Positions 42,813-55,429 of a stretch of 64,000 nucleotides of DNA are shown here, one piece after another (position 1 is the first letter of the stretch; each line of letters opens with the position of its first letter). A model generated the notes under the pieces. It was not told the DNA's origin. It ran no database searches and saw only the letters and a list, made by a program, of their open reading frames with translations. Position numbers and translations under genes: made by a program. The DNA comes from Juglans regia (lineage: Eukaryota > Streptophyta > Magnoliopsida > Fagales > Juglandaceae): positions 35,105,340 to 35,169,339 of the forward strand of contig NC_049911.1 of NCBI RefSeq assembly GCF_001411555.2. The letters run 5' to 3'.

Positions 42813-44947
42813 TCACACACTGGCCTTTGCAGGTATGTGCGTATAATCATCTACGAAAACCTGACCTCTTTCCACAACACCGTCCTTTTCTGTTTCATCA
42901 AAGTAGTCCTCTCGAGCATTGTCGGCTAGCATAAGGGCAACCAACCAGAAAAGGCATGCATCAAGGGATAAAAAAGCACCACCACCAAGGAGACCGGTCT
43001 TGGCAGTTGGGCAATCCGTATTGAGGTTGTGATGAACATTGCGTGTAAGATGAATCTGTTCTGTTATCGTTGGCCATAATAGCAGAGTTGCAGCCAATCC
43101 AGCTGTAAATCTGTGTAATGTAACCAACCCCAATTCACAAAAGAAGAGTCAATAAGATACTTTAGCCACTTTATTAAAGGTGGTCATCAAAGTTTAGCCA
43201 AGACAATCTCCAATATAAGATACTTCAGCCGTTATAAGATACCAGCACCAATGGCATCTCCAATATGAAGTATTGAAGTCAGTCATCTAGAGTGCCAAGA
43301 AGACAATCTTCAAAAAATCCCCGTGGGCCTATCATAACAGTAAAAACCCTTCTCTATAAAGGTTACCAAGGACCTAAAAGCTCCAAGTCAAAACCCATAT
43401 AACTGCTGTCAGGATAGCAAACCGGTTAAGAGTTGGGTTGACAGGGGTAGAAGTCTGACCATCTAATAGTGGGAAATTATTCTAAATACATTTGAAACAA
43501 AATATGCATATGAAATAAGGACGATAAGAGTGGCACATAATAATGGAATGACTAACAGATAAATAGATGATTTCACAAGTGAAAACACGGCTGGTGTAAG
43601 GCTACTGGATTTTAGATTTCCCAGTGCCTTGATCAGAGCAACAGAGCAGCCCAGTGAGCATCAATAGATTCGATTCATTGTGCTACACTTGGAAAAAAAA
43701 AAGTGTCTGCAATTTCACAGAAATCAAATTTACTTCATGAAGCTTTCCTCCAAACAGAAATGGGTCGCAATTTGAAAGAGGCAAAGATGGTCCTCTCATC
43801 CAACCAAGGGTTTCATATCTCTTATTTTATATAATTTATGGTGAGTGAAGGGAGGAATTATTTCCCTGTAGGGTTCAACATTTACAGGGTGCAAAGCCAT
43901 ATTCAAACAACCAGAACATAAGAAATTCAGATTTTATTAACTTTCATAACCTTCAGTTGGATATATAACAATTAAAACCTACTATTATTGTTGGTTAAAA
44001 CATACACCAAAATTCCAATTCGCCAGCAAAATTAAACAATATACACACGTGCACATATTGGGATTGCACATTTGGTATTGGTCTGCTTTAATTATAAAGA
44101 ATTTTTTGTGCAGTAACTCCTTTCGGCATCCAAATTAATAATTCTTTGGACATTCTGAATGATAAATCTTTGTCTCTTCCAGCGATCAGAGTAAAATGTG
44201 AATATCAAAAAGTATGGGACAGTGAGAACTGAGAAAAGTATGCTTACATGGCAATGTTGAAGAACACAACAAAGTTGGAGCTTCTAAACAAGGCAGCTTG
44301 TGGAACAGATTTTCCTTTGTAAGGGTAAAACAGTGACAAATACCCAACCACGGTAGTTGCAATGAGAAATACTACTGACAGATACCCCAAAACGACAGTA
44401 GGATCAGATGGATACTTGCATATAACAACACCTTTCCCTGTGATTGGAGTTCCAGACGCTGGCTGTATAGAGCATGGAGAACGAGAAGAACTATGAGACA
44501 GTAAACAAGAAGGAAACATAATTATTAGTAGAAATCTCTATTGATTTTAGTTGAGACAATTACACAAAAACATCAAATCAAGAAGTAGGTATAATTAGTC
44601 AAAATATTTTAATAAAAAAATCTGTAGGGAAATTTTTTCAGTCAAATCTGAAAGAAAAATAAATATATGTGAAAGAGCCTCTCTTCTCGTGAAAGAACAG
44701 CATTCTCGAAACCTGGATTCAAAACTATTTACGAAGTTGCTACATCGAAACTCTTTTCTCGTATATTACTCTCCATGCGTAGAAAACAAATAGAGCAAAG
44801 AGCAGTGGAATGGTGAATCCTTTTATTACAGAGATTTTCTCATAATCTATTTTTTACCTTCTTGTTTTCAGCAACAACTCCAAATATGAAGGAAACGACG
44901 CCACAACACGCTACTATGAGAGCCATTAGTCTCACGGAAACAGCCAT
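42813..44947 (-). CDS. DUF1218 four-helix membrane protein, copy 1
   Basis: Plant-specific DUF1218 protein. Family members such as MWL and VCC affect lignin and vein patterning; the role of this one is unknown. Exons on the minus strand: 44947-44858, 44462-44248, 43110-42813; 200 residues. The first segment MAVSVRLMALIVACCGVVSF is a signal-anchor helix ending GVVAENKK. Then come PASGTPITGKGVVICKYPSD, a membrane helix VVLGYLSVVFLIATTVVGYL, a third helix FTAGLAATLLLWPTI and a fourth near LSLDACLFWLVALMLAD. Conserved cysteines are in VICKYP and NTDCPTAKTG. LFYPYKGKSVPQ lies between helices. The homolog I recall is At4g31130. Close to the copy at 48008-48857, with identical lengths for exons 1 and 2. 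Confidence 0.88.
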
Positions 44948-45879
44948 TGCCCCCCAACAGAAGAACTACCGATTCACTGCAAACGATCGTGTAGATCTGT
45001 CAGTCCCACCAAAACGGATTAGACAAAAAAAGAAAAGGGCGGATAATGAAATGAAGAAAAGTAAGATTAAGGCTTTGGATTTCGGAGTAATCTCATCTCA
45101 TCATTTTTCATAAATTTTCACACAAATTTTTTAATAATATTTTATTCAACTCATCTATAATCATCTCATCTCATTGCTCAATCCAAAACAGAACTAATAC
45201 CCACGCGATGTGTTTTCTAGGAGGAAATTGAAGATATCTTATTTGTGCTAAGTGCAAACCTAACGGAGATGAATGAAATGCGGAAGGATAAGTAATCGTC
45301 AATAAAAAAATTAAAAAGGCAAACTTTTTCTCATGAAAATAAACCACATCCCCTCAAGTGGCTCTACATCCGCTTAAGTTCCCAGAAAATCATCATCATG
45401 GGAAATTTTTCTCGCTGAATCTAATTTATCAAAATTCAAAGGATTTTAATCTGCTTAAACGAACAGGGCTTCTGACAAATATCTAAACAAAATACATGAA
45501 TATTTTACAAAGTTGGGGTTCGTATAACTGTGTTATACCTGAGATCGATGAAAGGGAATAGCTCTGAACGAATGCAAGAGATCAGTCCCTCGCTCTCTGT
45601 CTCTATCTCCCTCGCTCTCTCCTTGTTCTGAGAGTCAGTGCATACACAAGCTTATAGACATGGCTAAATAGAAAAGTCTTTCTTGGTTTCCTGGTTCCGT
45701 TTGTTTCTGAGATTCAAAAGTCGTTCCTGGAATCTATCTTTATCTAATCTAATATTCTAATTGTAATTGTATAAAAAAATAATAATAATCTAATATTCTA
45801 ATTGGATTTGGAATCTTGGATTGCACTTTTGGCCATATTAGATAAATTTTAGTCCAGAGTAATGGATGGTAGCTTAAGA

Positions 45880-46070
45880 TATCATTTGAATAGAAGTTAA
45901 AATGAGATGAGATGATTTTATATGAGTTGAATAAAATATTATTTTTAATATTATTATTTTAAAATTAAAAAATTTGAATTATTTATTATATTTTATATAA
46001 AAATTTAATAAAATTATAATGATGAGATGAAATGAATTAAGATTACTTATCAATTCAAACGGAACTAAAC
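45880..46070 (+). repeat. Family-A MITE copy
   Basis: Starts ATCATTTGAATAGAAGTTAA with AATGAGATGAGATGATTTTA and ends GATGAGATGAAATGAATTAA followed by CAATTCAAACG. The ends are inverse and the inner TTTGAATTATTTATTATATT core is shared with the copies at 47505 and 54065. Confidence 0.65.
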
Positions 46071-46084
46071 CTTAATAAATAAGA

Positions 46085-46246
46085 TTTACGTGGATGTGAC
46101 ATCTTCGTCAGGATTGGTCAAATCTAATTTTTTATCTTAATTTAAGAAAAAAATAAATACAACACGTAAATTTATAATAATTTATCAACATAGATCTAAT
46201 ATTACATATTATGGAAACCAATACCTACAGTATCAATGAAGTAATC
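46085..46246 (+). repeat. Dispersed repeat, copy 1 of 2
   Basis: Begins TTTACGTGGATGTGACATC and ends CAGTATCAATGAAGTAATC. About 160 bp match 53468-53624 closely, with a few substitutions and small indels. No coding sequence; type not recognised. Confidence 0.7.
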
Positions 46247-46985
46247 AGCAAGTGGGGTAGCCGGACGGATAATTTCCACTTTCCACGCTAATATATTTTG
46301 ACTTCCTAGTAAAAGGAGATAGGCACAAAATTCCAAATCAAAATGTCTATAAATTATTATTTATCTAAAAAATTTAAATTAACGGAAATAAATAGATTTA
46401 ATTATTTATATTATATTTTTAATATTTTTACTCACATGTGAGTTATATTTGTTCTCAATGAGTGGTTTATCAATATATGTAATATTTAATTAAATAAGAT
46501 AAAGTGTAGAATTAGAATGAACTCAATATTTAATAAAATGTGAAATCACCACTAATCATAAAAGGTTAAACTGATGAGAAGAAGTATGTTCAATTATTTT
46601 TATCACATTTTTAACACCTATTTAGCACAATTGATTTGTAAGAGGTATTTATTTATGAAAATAAAATTTTAATTTTGATTTTTTTTAAAAATTATTAGAT
46701 ATTCTCAACTACTTAATATTTGTTTTTAATTAAGAAAGCAACTTGTGACCGGAAAGTTGCGAACACTTTCCTTTCATGCTATAAGGATTAAGAAGAACCA
46801 CTGGCAACCCGGGCATCGTGGGAGTTTTTTCTTTAATTATTAAAAATAAAAGGAGAGAGATGGTAATTGATTAATTTGTGGTGATTATGCAACGTAATAT
46901 GTAAGGATGAAATTACTTAAAGAAGCAGAACTTAAAAAACATCATCCTCTTCTATTTTTTTGTATTACATGGGCTGTAACCGCTC

Positions 46986-46986
<1 letters not shown>

Positions 46987-47020
<34 letters not shown>
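46987..47020. repeat. (TA)n microsatellite
   Basis: A run of about 17 TA units in AT-rich spacer DNA between the DUF1218 genes. Confidence 0.85.
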
Positions 47021-47024
<4 letters not shown>

Positions 47025-47251
47025 CATCCTCGATTAATAAGAACAATATCCGAGAATGATTAGGTTACTATTTTTTTATTATTTATTTATTAATTTATAT
47101 ATATTTTTTATTATATTTTTTATTTAATGATTAAGAAAATAATTATTAATAAAATTATATTTCTATTTTAATGATTAAAAAACTTGAAATATACTATAAA
47201 TAATAGATGATCGAAAATAATAACCTATCACTATCATAAATAATCAAATTA

Positions 47252-47470
47252 ATGGCCGGCAAAAATAGCCATGTCATGTCAAGAATAACTAGTTACAGAC
47301 GTCTGCGATCTCTTTTAAAATTGCAGTGGCACAAAATACTCAGAAGACAACTCCCAATAGGACAATTGTATTTCACTTTCATTGGATTGCTGATAAGAAA
47401 GATTGATAAGATGATCCAACGAACAAGGCAGGTTGAAGTAGCCGGCTTTTCGACTTCCACGTCTTCTTAA
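47252..47470 (+). other. Possible small gene, 72 codons, low confidence
   Basis: An ATG in good plant context (ATTAATGGCC) opens a 72-codon frame with more balanced base composition than its AT-rich surroundings. The product is basic: MAGKNSHVMSRITSYRRLRS, a hydrophobic middle (IGQLYFTFIGLL), and a Ser/Thr end. I do not recognise a family. It lacks the conserved end of DVL/ROTUNDIFOLIA peptides. It may be chance or a remnant. Confidence 0.2.
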
Positions 47471-47504
47471 ATCTACAGCCCAAGCCGTTACGTTTAGTTA
47501 CACA

Positions 47505-47680
47505 GTTTAATAAGATATTTTTTAATAAAATTAAATATTTTTAATAATATTTTTAATTTAAAATTTAAAAAAATTAAATTATTTATTATATTTTAAATAA
47601 AAATTTAAAAAAATTATAATAATCAGATAAAATAAGATGATATGTGTTGAGAAATTTTATATATTCAAACTAATAATTTC
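47505..47680 (+). repeat. Family-A MITE copy, decayed
   Basis: The inner core AATTAAATTATTTATTATATT and the end GATAAAATAAGATGATATG followed by ATTCAAAC match other family-A copies. The left terminus is degraded. Confidence 0.5.
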
Positions 47681-48007
47681 AATAAATCACTGGCATTCCA
47701 AACGTCCATCTTGCATATTACGTATTTATACCATCAAGTTGTTTTTTCGTTTGGAGGAAAATAAACACAAAAAAGAAAAGATAGATGAGCAACTGAACTA
47801 ATATCCGGGAAAAGAAAACAGAGGAGATGAGCAAAATGCCGAAGATAGACGTACGTTATTAACAGTGAGAGTTGCTACAAATCCACCAGCTTCCTGTATA
47901 CAGAACAATTAATCCTTGTACAATCAACCTAATCACAAATGTCCGACAGCGAGACATCTTCGTTTTTTATCAAGCAAGCATTAGTCAAGACCAACAATAT
48001 TGGATAA

Positions 48008-48857
48008 TCAAATATAAGCCCGTTGCGGTGTCTCGGCCATTTCCATCGCGCCATTGATGGGTTCCTGCTGCGTGTCATCTAGATAGTCCTCCCGGGCATT
48101 GATAGCTAACATCAGCGCAACCAACCAGAAGAGAGACGAATCCAGGGACACAAAAGCTCCACCTCCCAGCAGACCTGTTTTGGCTGTGGGGCAGTCGGTC
48201 TCCAGATTATGATGCACGTTGCGTGACAGGATAAGTTGCTCCGCTATTGTTGGCCATAACAGGAAAGCTACCCCTAGTCCCGCCGTGAACCTGATCGCGC
48301 GAGCCCACAAATTTCGCTTAATTAACACCCAATTTGTAGAAAATTATTTTTCTCCGCTTATAAATCATTGTTCACCACCCACCCTGGATCTGGATGATAC
48401 ATTAATGGTGAAACTACACGTACTTTAGAGAAGAATCGTTGGACTTACAGAGAAATGTTGAAGAAGACAGTGAAGGTAGAGTTTTTGAACAGCGCGGATT
48501 GCGGAACAGATCTTCCTTTGTAAGGATAAAAGAGGGACAAGTATCCCACCACCGTCGAAGCTACGAGAAACGCCGTTGAAAGATAACCGAAAACAACTGT
48601 CGGGCTGGAAGGGTACTTGCAAATCACCACACCTTTTCCGGGAATCGGAGTTCCACTCGCAGGCTATAAAAGGGACAATTAAATACACATATCAAAGCAT
48701 ATGTAATGGTTGTTTCGGCAATTATATTTAATTTATAAGAAAGATCATATGAATATATTATATATACCTTCTTAGTTTCGGCAAAGATTCCGAACATGAA
48801 GGAGATGAAACCAAGTGCGCCCACAATTAGAGCCATCTTTGTTGCAGTGACCGCCAT
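48008..48857 (-). CDS. DUF1218 four-helix membrane protein, copy 2
   Basis: Tandem paralog of the gene at 42813-44947. Exons on the minus strand: 48857-48768, 48663-48449, 48290-48008; 195 residues. The first segment MAVTATKMALIVGALGFISF is the signal-anchor helix. PASGTPIPGKGVVICKYPSS, VFGYLSTAFLVASTVVGYL, LFYPYKGRSVPQ, FTAGLGVAFLLWPTI and LETDCPTAKTGLLGGGAF follow the same order as in copy 1. Exon 2 is 215 nt in both copies and about 83 percent identical at protein level by eye. Introns are much shorter here. The C-termini differ (copy 2 ends EMAETPQRAYI), which may separate their roles. An upstream in-frame ATG would add five residues (MSSLS); I chose the one that aligns with copy 1. Confidence 0.88.
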
Positions 48858-50139
48858 GCTCAAAGATGACAAATATATAATGGGATGCTGAAGCCCCTGT
48901 GCAATGGGTCATCGATCGCAGACATTAATAACAGGATATATGCATGAAAACGAAAGTGGGATGCAGAGATTCAAGTTTACGATTCAAAAAAACCAACCAT
49001 AAATCTTTTACAATATGCAGAATGAACAAAACATGTGGGAAAGTTTGAATGCTGAAACGAAGATTCAGAGAAAGGGAAAAAAAAAAAAAAAAAGAAGAAG
49101 ATAAACCTACCGTTCAAGAGATTAGAGAAGAGGAGAGAAAGTAAAATGAATGAGATAACAACATTACCTCTGCGTCCTCTCTCAAGGACTCGACTCTCTA
49201 TGGGCTCAAATTAACAAGGTTTTGTTGGTTATAAATAAAAGGATGCAAGGTTAAGCATATGGGCAATTTGTCGGCATAAATTCAGGGTTCGAATTTGGGG
49301 CACTTGTAAGTGTATGGATACAGAATCTTGTTGATATTTACCTAAAATGGGATGCCACTTGGCTGTCAGTCCAACGTAACGCTTGCCAGCTGTATTTGAG
49401 CTGTTGTTTCTTGTCATGACTTATAATCAAGAGATTTTTTTTCCTAATTTTATCAACGGTTAATTAGTTGGTACTTTGAGATTTTGTATCTCTAATTTTA
49501 TGCCCTGCAAGCCTCCAATCAATTAATTAAAGAAATCTTCTTATTAGTTATTATTCATCCCCTCATATTTTATACTTTATAAAAAGCATTTTCACATCTA
49601 ATAAAAAATACGTTCACATTTTATAAAAAAAGTTATGAATATTGAGTGAAAAAATGAATAATAGCTTATACATAATATTCATCTTAATTAAAATCATCAA
49701 GTCCTTATAATTTTTCATTTAGTTCCGACTATAGTTAGGTGATCAAAATTTGTTTCCGGCCAGTTTGGCTCTTTCTGGTTTGTTCTTTCCTCTCTGACAT
49801 TCCAATGAAGTTATGAACTGCGTTGTTTAGACCATATGATATATTAACTTAGTTTTTGGAATAGCCGATGTATCATTAGGCAAGTCCAAAGTATAACTTT
49901 GTACGTACGTACCATGCGGGGAATTATATAATCACGTTTCTTTATTTTTTACTCGATATCCTTCTTTAACGTTAACCTACATTATTTGTTAAATAAATAT
50001 TATTATAATTCGTCTTGAATTATATCATTTTCAATTCAAATTATTTAATGTTGCATTTTGCATGACTTTATATTTAAATAATAGACTTACAAAATTTCTT
50101 AAAATATGATGACCCGAAATTATACGAGGAATGTTATTC

Positions 50140-50315
50140 ATCATTCTATACCATAGATTTTATATATTTTAAAATTATTTTTTATTTTATTTCATTGTTG
50201 TTAAACTAATTGAGTTGTTCTACTTATTATCCATACACCATATACTTATTATAAGAAAAAAAATTACAATAAATATAATGTGTAGTGTGTAGAACGATAA
50301 ATAAAATTATTCTAA
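50140..50315. repeat. AT-rich dispersed repeat, family C (copy 1)
   Basis: Shares TATTTTAAAATTATTTTT, TTAAACTAATTGA and TATTATCCATACACCATA-type sequence and an AACGATAAATAAAATTATT end with the copy at 55430-55562. It is probably a MITE, but the termini are unclear. Confidence 0.45.
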
Positions 50316-51049
50316 AACTATAATCTGTAAATCTCCATATTTAGTACTGGTATGATTACGTCCCTCTAATTGATTTCTTTATATTATTATTAGAGCGGTG
50401 CTACTCTGCCGCTCAGAGTGCACCATTCAAATTTACCGTTAGGTTAAAAATATATTTTTATTTTTTTTCAATTTTTTTATTCAGATTTTTTTTATCATTT
50501 TAATTTTTTTTTTCAAATCAATACACTAATAATGACTTTATTAACTATTAAGTAAAAAATAAAAATAAAATACATGAGGTGTCAAAATAAATGGCCAAAA
50601 ATTGAGTGAGTAAAGTAGTAGACACCTCCTCGACAAAAGCTCTCATCTCTCTCTCTCTCTTGGCAGGAGCTCTTGGCAGAAGCTCATCACTGGCGCTGCA
50701 CTTCATCACCGTTGCATCTCTTCAACGTTGAAGCTAGGGTGAGTTCAAAGTAACTTGTTCTCTATTTTTTTGAAGTTTTTCTTTACTCTTTATCGGTTGA
50801 TTTTCTCTGATTTCATCTAATTTGACAAAATCGTAACTCAAAATCGAAATCATAAAGACTTTGCAGAGAAGATTTCTAAATTTGTAGAAGTTTTTATGGA
50901 AGTTTGTGTGAAGATTTCGAAATCATAAAGAGTAAAGATTTGTGTTTGATTTTACTCTTTATGTTGATTTCATAGAGTAAAGATTGTGTAAAAATTTCAA
51001 TTTCGAAACCTATCCATATTTCTATATTTCAAACTCATAAAGAGAAAAG

Positions 51050-52357
51050 TATCAAGGAAGATTGCACAAATCAAGCCAAAGTCAAATGAGTTTAAGTTTA
51101 GGCTACAATCAAGGTTGTCACAAACCTTTCCATACATGCAATGTGTAAATATAGGAACATTACAACCACAACACTAGTGTAATTACCTTAAATAGATTTG
51201 TATTTCTGTATATATTTTGTATAGATCATCAATGGAATGTGTGGAAAATCTTCATTGAAACAACAGAGCAATGTTTAATTAGGGGAGTGGAAGTTATTCC
51301 TACTGGTGCAGGATTATTTTTGTCATAGCACAAGTATGTTCATGACGTGCTGTCCAGAACAAACATGGTGGGTGCTAAAGATGTTTATACTCCCTTATCC
51401 ACCAGTACACCACTTAAAATGGTTGATGATCCTCTATGGACAACACAGAATTTAGATGTGTACTTGGAGCTCTTCATTATCTCTCTCTAATTCGCCCAGA
51501 CATATTATCTGCAGTCAACAAGCTGTCCCAATTTATGCACAAACTAACAGTCACACACTGGACAGCTATGAAGCGTCTTCTTCATTACTTGAAGCAAACC
51601 ATCTTTCATGGTATCCACCTTCAAAAGACTGCAAGCTTGATTCTAACTACCTACTTTGACACAGGCTGGGCTATAAATGTTGATGATCGCACCTCTACTT
51701 CGGCCTATATCAGCTTCTTTGGTTCAAATCCAATATCCTGGAGCTCTAAGAAACAGTGAGCAGTTGCACGCTCATCTACAGAGGCTGAATATAGAGCCCT
51801 TGTCAATGGAGCCTCTGAAACTATGTGGTTGCTTAATCTTCTTCATGAACTTGGGTTCCCACTTAGTCCCCACCATCTCTATTGTGTGATAATCTTAGAG
51901 TCACATATCTCAATTTCAATCCCGACAAACACTCAATGATGAAGCATATTCATATTAATCTTCACTTTGTACGTGACTTAGTTCAATGTAGGACTCTTCA
52001 TGTTCGCCATGTTCACACTTAGGATCAACTTGCTGACTTGCTCACAAAGCCCTTGTCACGACAACGTACAAAAATTCTTAGGCATAAGATTGGTCTTGCA
52101 GATAGAAGCACGATCTTGTGGAAGCATATTAAGTAAGATTGCACAAATCAAGTCAAAGCCAGATGAGATTAAGTTTAGGCTACAATTATGGTTGTCACAA
52201 ACCTTTCCATATATGCATTGTGTAAATACAGGGACATTACAACCACAACACTAGTGTAATTACCTTAAATAGATTTGTATTCCTGTATATATTGTGTACT
52301 GATCATCAATGGAATGTGTGGAAAATTTTTATTGAAACAACATAGCAGTGTTTAATT
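51050..52357 (+). mobile_element. Internally deleted Ty1/Copia element with two 231-bp LTRs
   Basis: LTRs lie at 51050-51280 and 52127-52357, equal in length and closely similar (both contain AGATTGCACAAATCAAG and CACTAGTGTAATTACCTTAA). The 846 bp between them encode only the end of Copia reverse transcriptase and RNase H: GAGLFLS, KYVHDVLSRTNM, FRCVLGALHYLSLIRPDI, LSQFMHKLTVTHWTAMKRLL, then TSAYISFFGSNPISWSSKKQ and STEAEYRAL. Stops and frameshifts break it. Gag, protease, integrase and the primer-binding site after the left LTR are missing, so it cannot move by itself. Clear TG...CA ends and a target duplication were not found. Confidence 0.85.
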
Positions 52358-52904
52358 TTCTGTACAAAGTTTTTGTATTTATTTTCTTTACTCTTTATGA
52401 GTTGATGTTCTCTGATTTCATTCCTGCAAAATTTTGTAAATAGTTGACGCCATTGGTTGTAGAAATGGAATATCGGCTCTTATAGATCATCTTATTGAGG
52501 TTATCAAAGTTGAAGCAGAAAACAACGCTGAGGCTAATTTTCTAAAGTTTTGAAATGCTTTCGTGAAAAATCAATTGCTGGATATCGCGTTGCGTTTCTA
52601 AATTCTTCATTGGTGTTATCAATTTTTCAAATCATTGGCAAGTTGCACGTTGGAGGCAGGGGTGAAGATTTGATAAGGTGCACTCAGAGGCATATAAGGT
52701 CTTGGGTGGGATCAATCGAGCTGGCATAGAAGATGAACAACGTTGGCCGAGGGCTATAGTTAACGTTCAATCACAATTTGGTTCCGTTTGCTTTCACGTA
52801 GTCAATTCATGTATCTACTAATCAAGGTTAGTCGTACGTAGTCAAGTAAAATGGTAACTTGGTCATTAAGAGTATTGCATAACTGCAATTTGTATTAAAG
52901 GGCC

Positions 52905-53095
52905 GTTTGTATAGTAAAAGTATTTTATCTTATCTCATCTCATCATTAAAAAATTTTTAAATTTATACACAAAATATAATAAACAATTCAACTTTTTCAA
53001 ATCTCAAAACAATAATAATATTGTAACGATATTTTATTTAATTTTTAACTTTCATCTTAACTCATCTAATCATAACTTACTATCCAAATGATACA
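52905..53095 (-). repeat. Family-A MITE copy, reverse orientation
   Basis: Starts CCGTTTGTATAGTAAAAG and ends CTTACTATCCAAATGATAC, with ATCTCATCTCATCATTAAAA near the left and AACTCATCTAATCATAAC near the right. Intact inverted ends. Confidence 0.7.
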
Positions 53096-53467
53096 TAAAT
53101 CTCTCAGTGCGATTTCAGAAGTAGCTATACACTGTCTTTTAACACGTTAATGTTATCTACTAAATTCGGCATTTTTCAATTTGTATGGATCGAAATTTCG
53201 GTTACCAAAGTGAATTTAGTAGATAAAATTCAGCATTGTATAATGGATAAATGGTGGCTGCCAGTGCCAGCGTATTTTGGACATCATAAAATCTTTCCTT
53301 GCAAAGCCAGATTCGTGCCAGCAATAACCACTCCAATTAACGTTGCACCTCCGACCAAAAGAAACACTGGGGATAAATTTAGAAAGAAAAATGCTCTAAT
53401 CACAAAAAATCTCGTAAAAATAATCTCAATATCTAACGTATCGTATCAAATTATGTCAATTTATAAA

Positions 53468-53624
53468 TTTACGTGGATGTGTGACATCTTCGCCTGGATT
53501 GGTCAAATTTAATTTTTTTATCTTAATTTAAGAAAAAAATAAATACAACATGTAAATTTATAATAATTTATCAATATAGATCTAATATTATAGAAACCAA
53601 TACCTACAGTATCAATGAAGTAAT
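53468..53624 (+). repeat. Dispersed repeat, copy 2 of 2
   Basis: Begins TTTACGTGGATGTGTGACAT and ends CAGTATCAATGAAGTAATT. Closely similar to 46085-46246. Flanking ATTATGTCAATTTATAAA and TTATGTCAGTTTATAGA suggest that this copy is part of a larger element. Confidence 0.7.
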
Positions 53625-54064
53625 TATGTCAGTTTATAGATTTACTTTTATAAAATATTTTTATGACTGTAGTATTCTTAATTATAAATAAACAACCAAA
53701 TATAGGAAGTGGCTATGAGCTAAATGGATCAAGAAACTTATATTTGAAGGCTCGAACTGTTATTATAATTAATTAATTTTTTTTAATATTGTATGTTTGA
53801 TACATAAATCAAACAAGTAATATTATAAATATATTTCAAGTACAAACAAATATTATCAATATTTATCAACTCAAGGATACATGAATCGTATTACAATAAT
53901 GAAACATCACTCTTGATATATTCAACGTTTATCTTCTAAATTTTGTAAATGAAGAAGATAGAAAACAAATGAAAGTAAAAGAAAAATATAAAAGGGAAAT
54001 TCTTGCATACAAAAATGAGAATAATTGAATGATAAAAAGCTTCAACGAGATTTCATCGTTTATT

Positions 54065-54245
54065 TTCGTACATAAGATGAGTTAAATTGAAATTAAAATT
54101 AAAAATTAAATAAAATATTATTAGAATATATATTTTTAATATTATTTTTATTTTAAAATTTGAAATAATTGAATTATTTATTTTATTTTATGTATGAATT
54201 TAAAAAAATTATATTAATTAAATGATATGAGTTAAAAATAATTAT
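54065..54245 (+). repeat. Family-A MITE copy, decayed
   Basis: TAAATAAAATATTATTAGAAT and GAATTATTTATTTTATTTTA match the family core. Remnants of the GATGAGTT ends flank it. Confidence 0.5.
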
Positions 54246-55429
54246 GAAAATAAACTAGACAAAAGGAGAATAGAAAATTATTACACGATATGAATATATT
54301 CCAGGGGTTTAGGTAACTCTTGGGTCAGAATTTTAATTTGATCTATTTAAAAAAAAAATCAATTATTTTATAAAATTTGGAAGTTAAGGGGATTATTTTT
54401 GGAACCGAAGCTAGTCTGCCTTGCATGTGACGGTGGCCCATGAATGGCCCAAGAAAGAGCTCCCTTGTGATGGAACTCGGAGGTACCTTATTTACGTCAA
54501 CACGCACTGTATATATAATATGGGAGAAAACTAACAATCAATCAACAAACTTAAAAGTACAAGACAACTATGATACCAAAATGATCATAGGTTTGGACAA
54601 ACAGAATTAAAAACAAAAACAAGAAGAGGCCTATCATTGTTAATAAGGAAATGGAATCGAAAGTGCTGACGTGTAGAGCACATATTTTACGAATAAGATT
54701 GAGAATAAAGTCGGTGGTAAATTTGTTTGAACTCGAAGGGTTATTCTTTTGCCCTTTTTAAGATAAAAGTGGAAACAAAATGCTTTTATCATTCACGTGG
54801 CAGATTTGGTGAATTGATTTTGGTCAAAGAGTTTTTTGCGGTTGTTCGATCAAATCGATAGCCATTACTCAATGTACTCATGGCCATGGGACAGACTGAA
54901 GGAAGGACAGCCATGATACAGAAGGCATGGTTTGGTAGTGGAGTCTGTTTATTTATGAGCTAAGCTAATACTATGCATAAACTTCATAGCATGTCTTCCT
55001 CCATGCCTGCCCCCCCCTAGTCCATTGGTCGTACTCAGTCAGCACCTGTTCCAGTTAAGAGCTACTGGGGTTGTTATTGAAGGTGACAAATTTCAAGCCA
55101 CATATTTTATATATTTTAAAATTATTTTTATTTTTATTATATTTTATTTTATTAAACATACTATATATAAGTTTTATATTTTTACACACTATTTAAAATA
55201 TGTGATTTATTTTTTTATCTTTTTATTTTATATATTAAATTTTTGTTAAAAAAGAGGAACTCTTATATATCTTCAATTATTGCACGTCATAAATTTCTAA
55301 TTGATAAATATATTGATAATATCTTTTTTTTATACTTCAAAAAATCTTTCTAGATATGACATTCATATGTGTTCATTCTTGGATTGTAAAAAAATAAGAT
55401 TATATATTTTTAAGTGATGTGAGAGAGTT

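Larger units (their letters stand above)
44948..48007. other. Spacer between the two DUF1218 genes, repeat-rich
   Basis: Contains family-A MITE pieces at about 45090-45195, 45880-46070 and 47505-47680, a dispersed repeat at 46085-46246 with a second copy at 53468, a (TA)n tract at about 46987-47020 and a 72-codon frame at 47252-47470. The 45540-45660 segment is CT-rich and may include the copy-1 leader. Confidence 0.5.

Noticed and set aside
49200..49440. Possible tRNA or SINE B-box (GGGTTCGAATTTGGGG)
   Set aside because: No matching A-box, cloverleaf or poly(A) tail with target duplication was found.
46085..53624. The paired 160-bp repeats as a relic of the DUF1218 tandem duplication
   Set aside because: The non-coding copies are more similar than the coding exons of the two genes, and their distances to the genes differ (about 1.1 and 4.6 kb).
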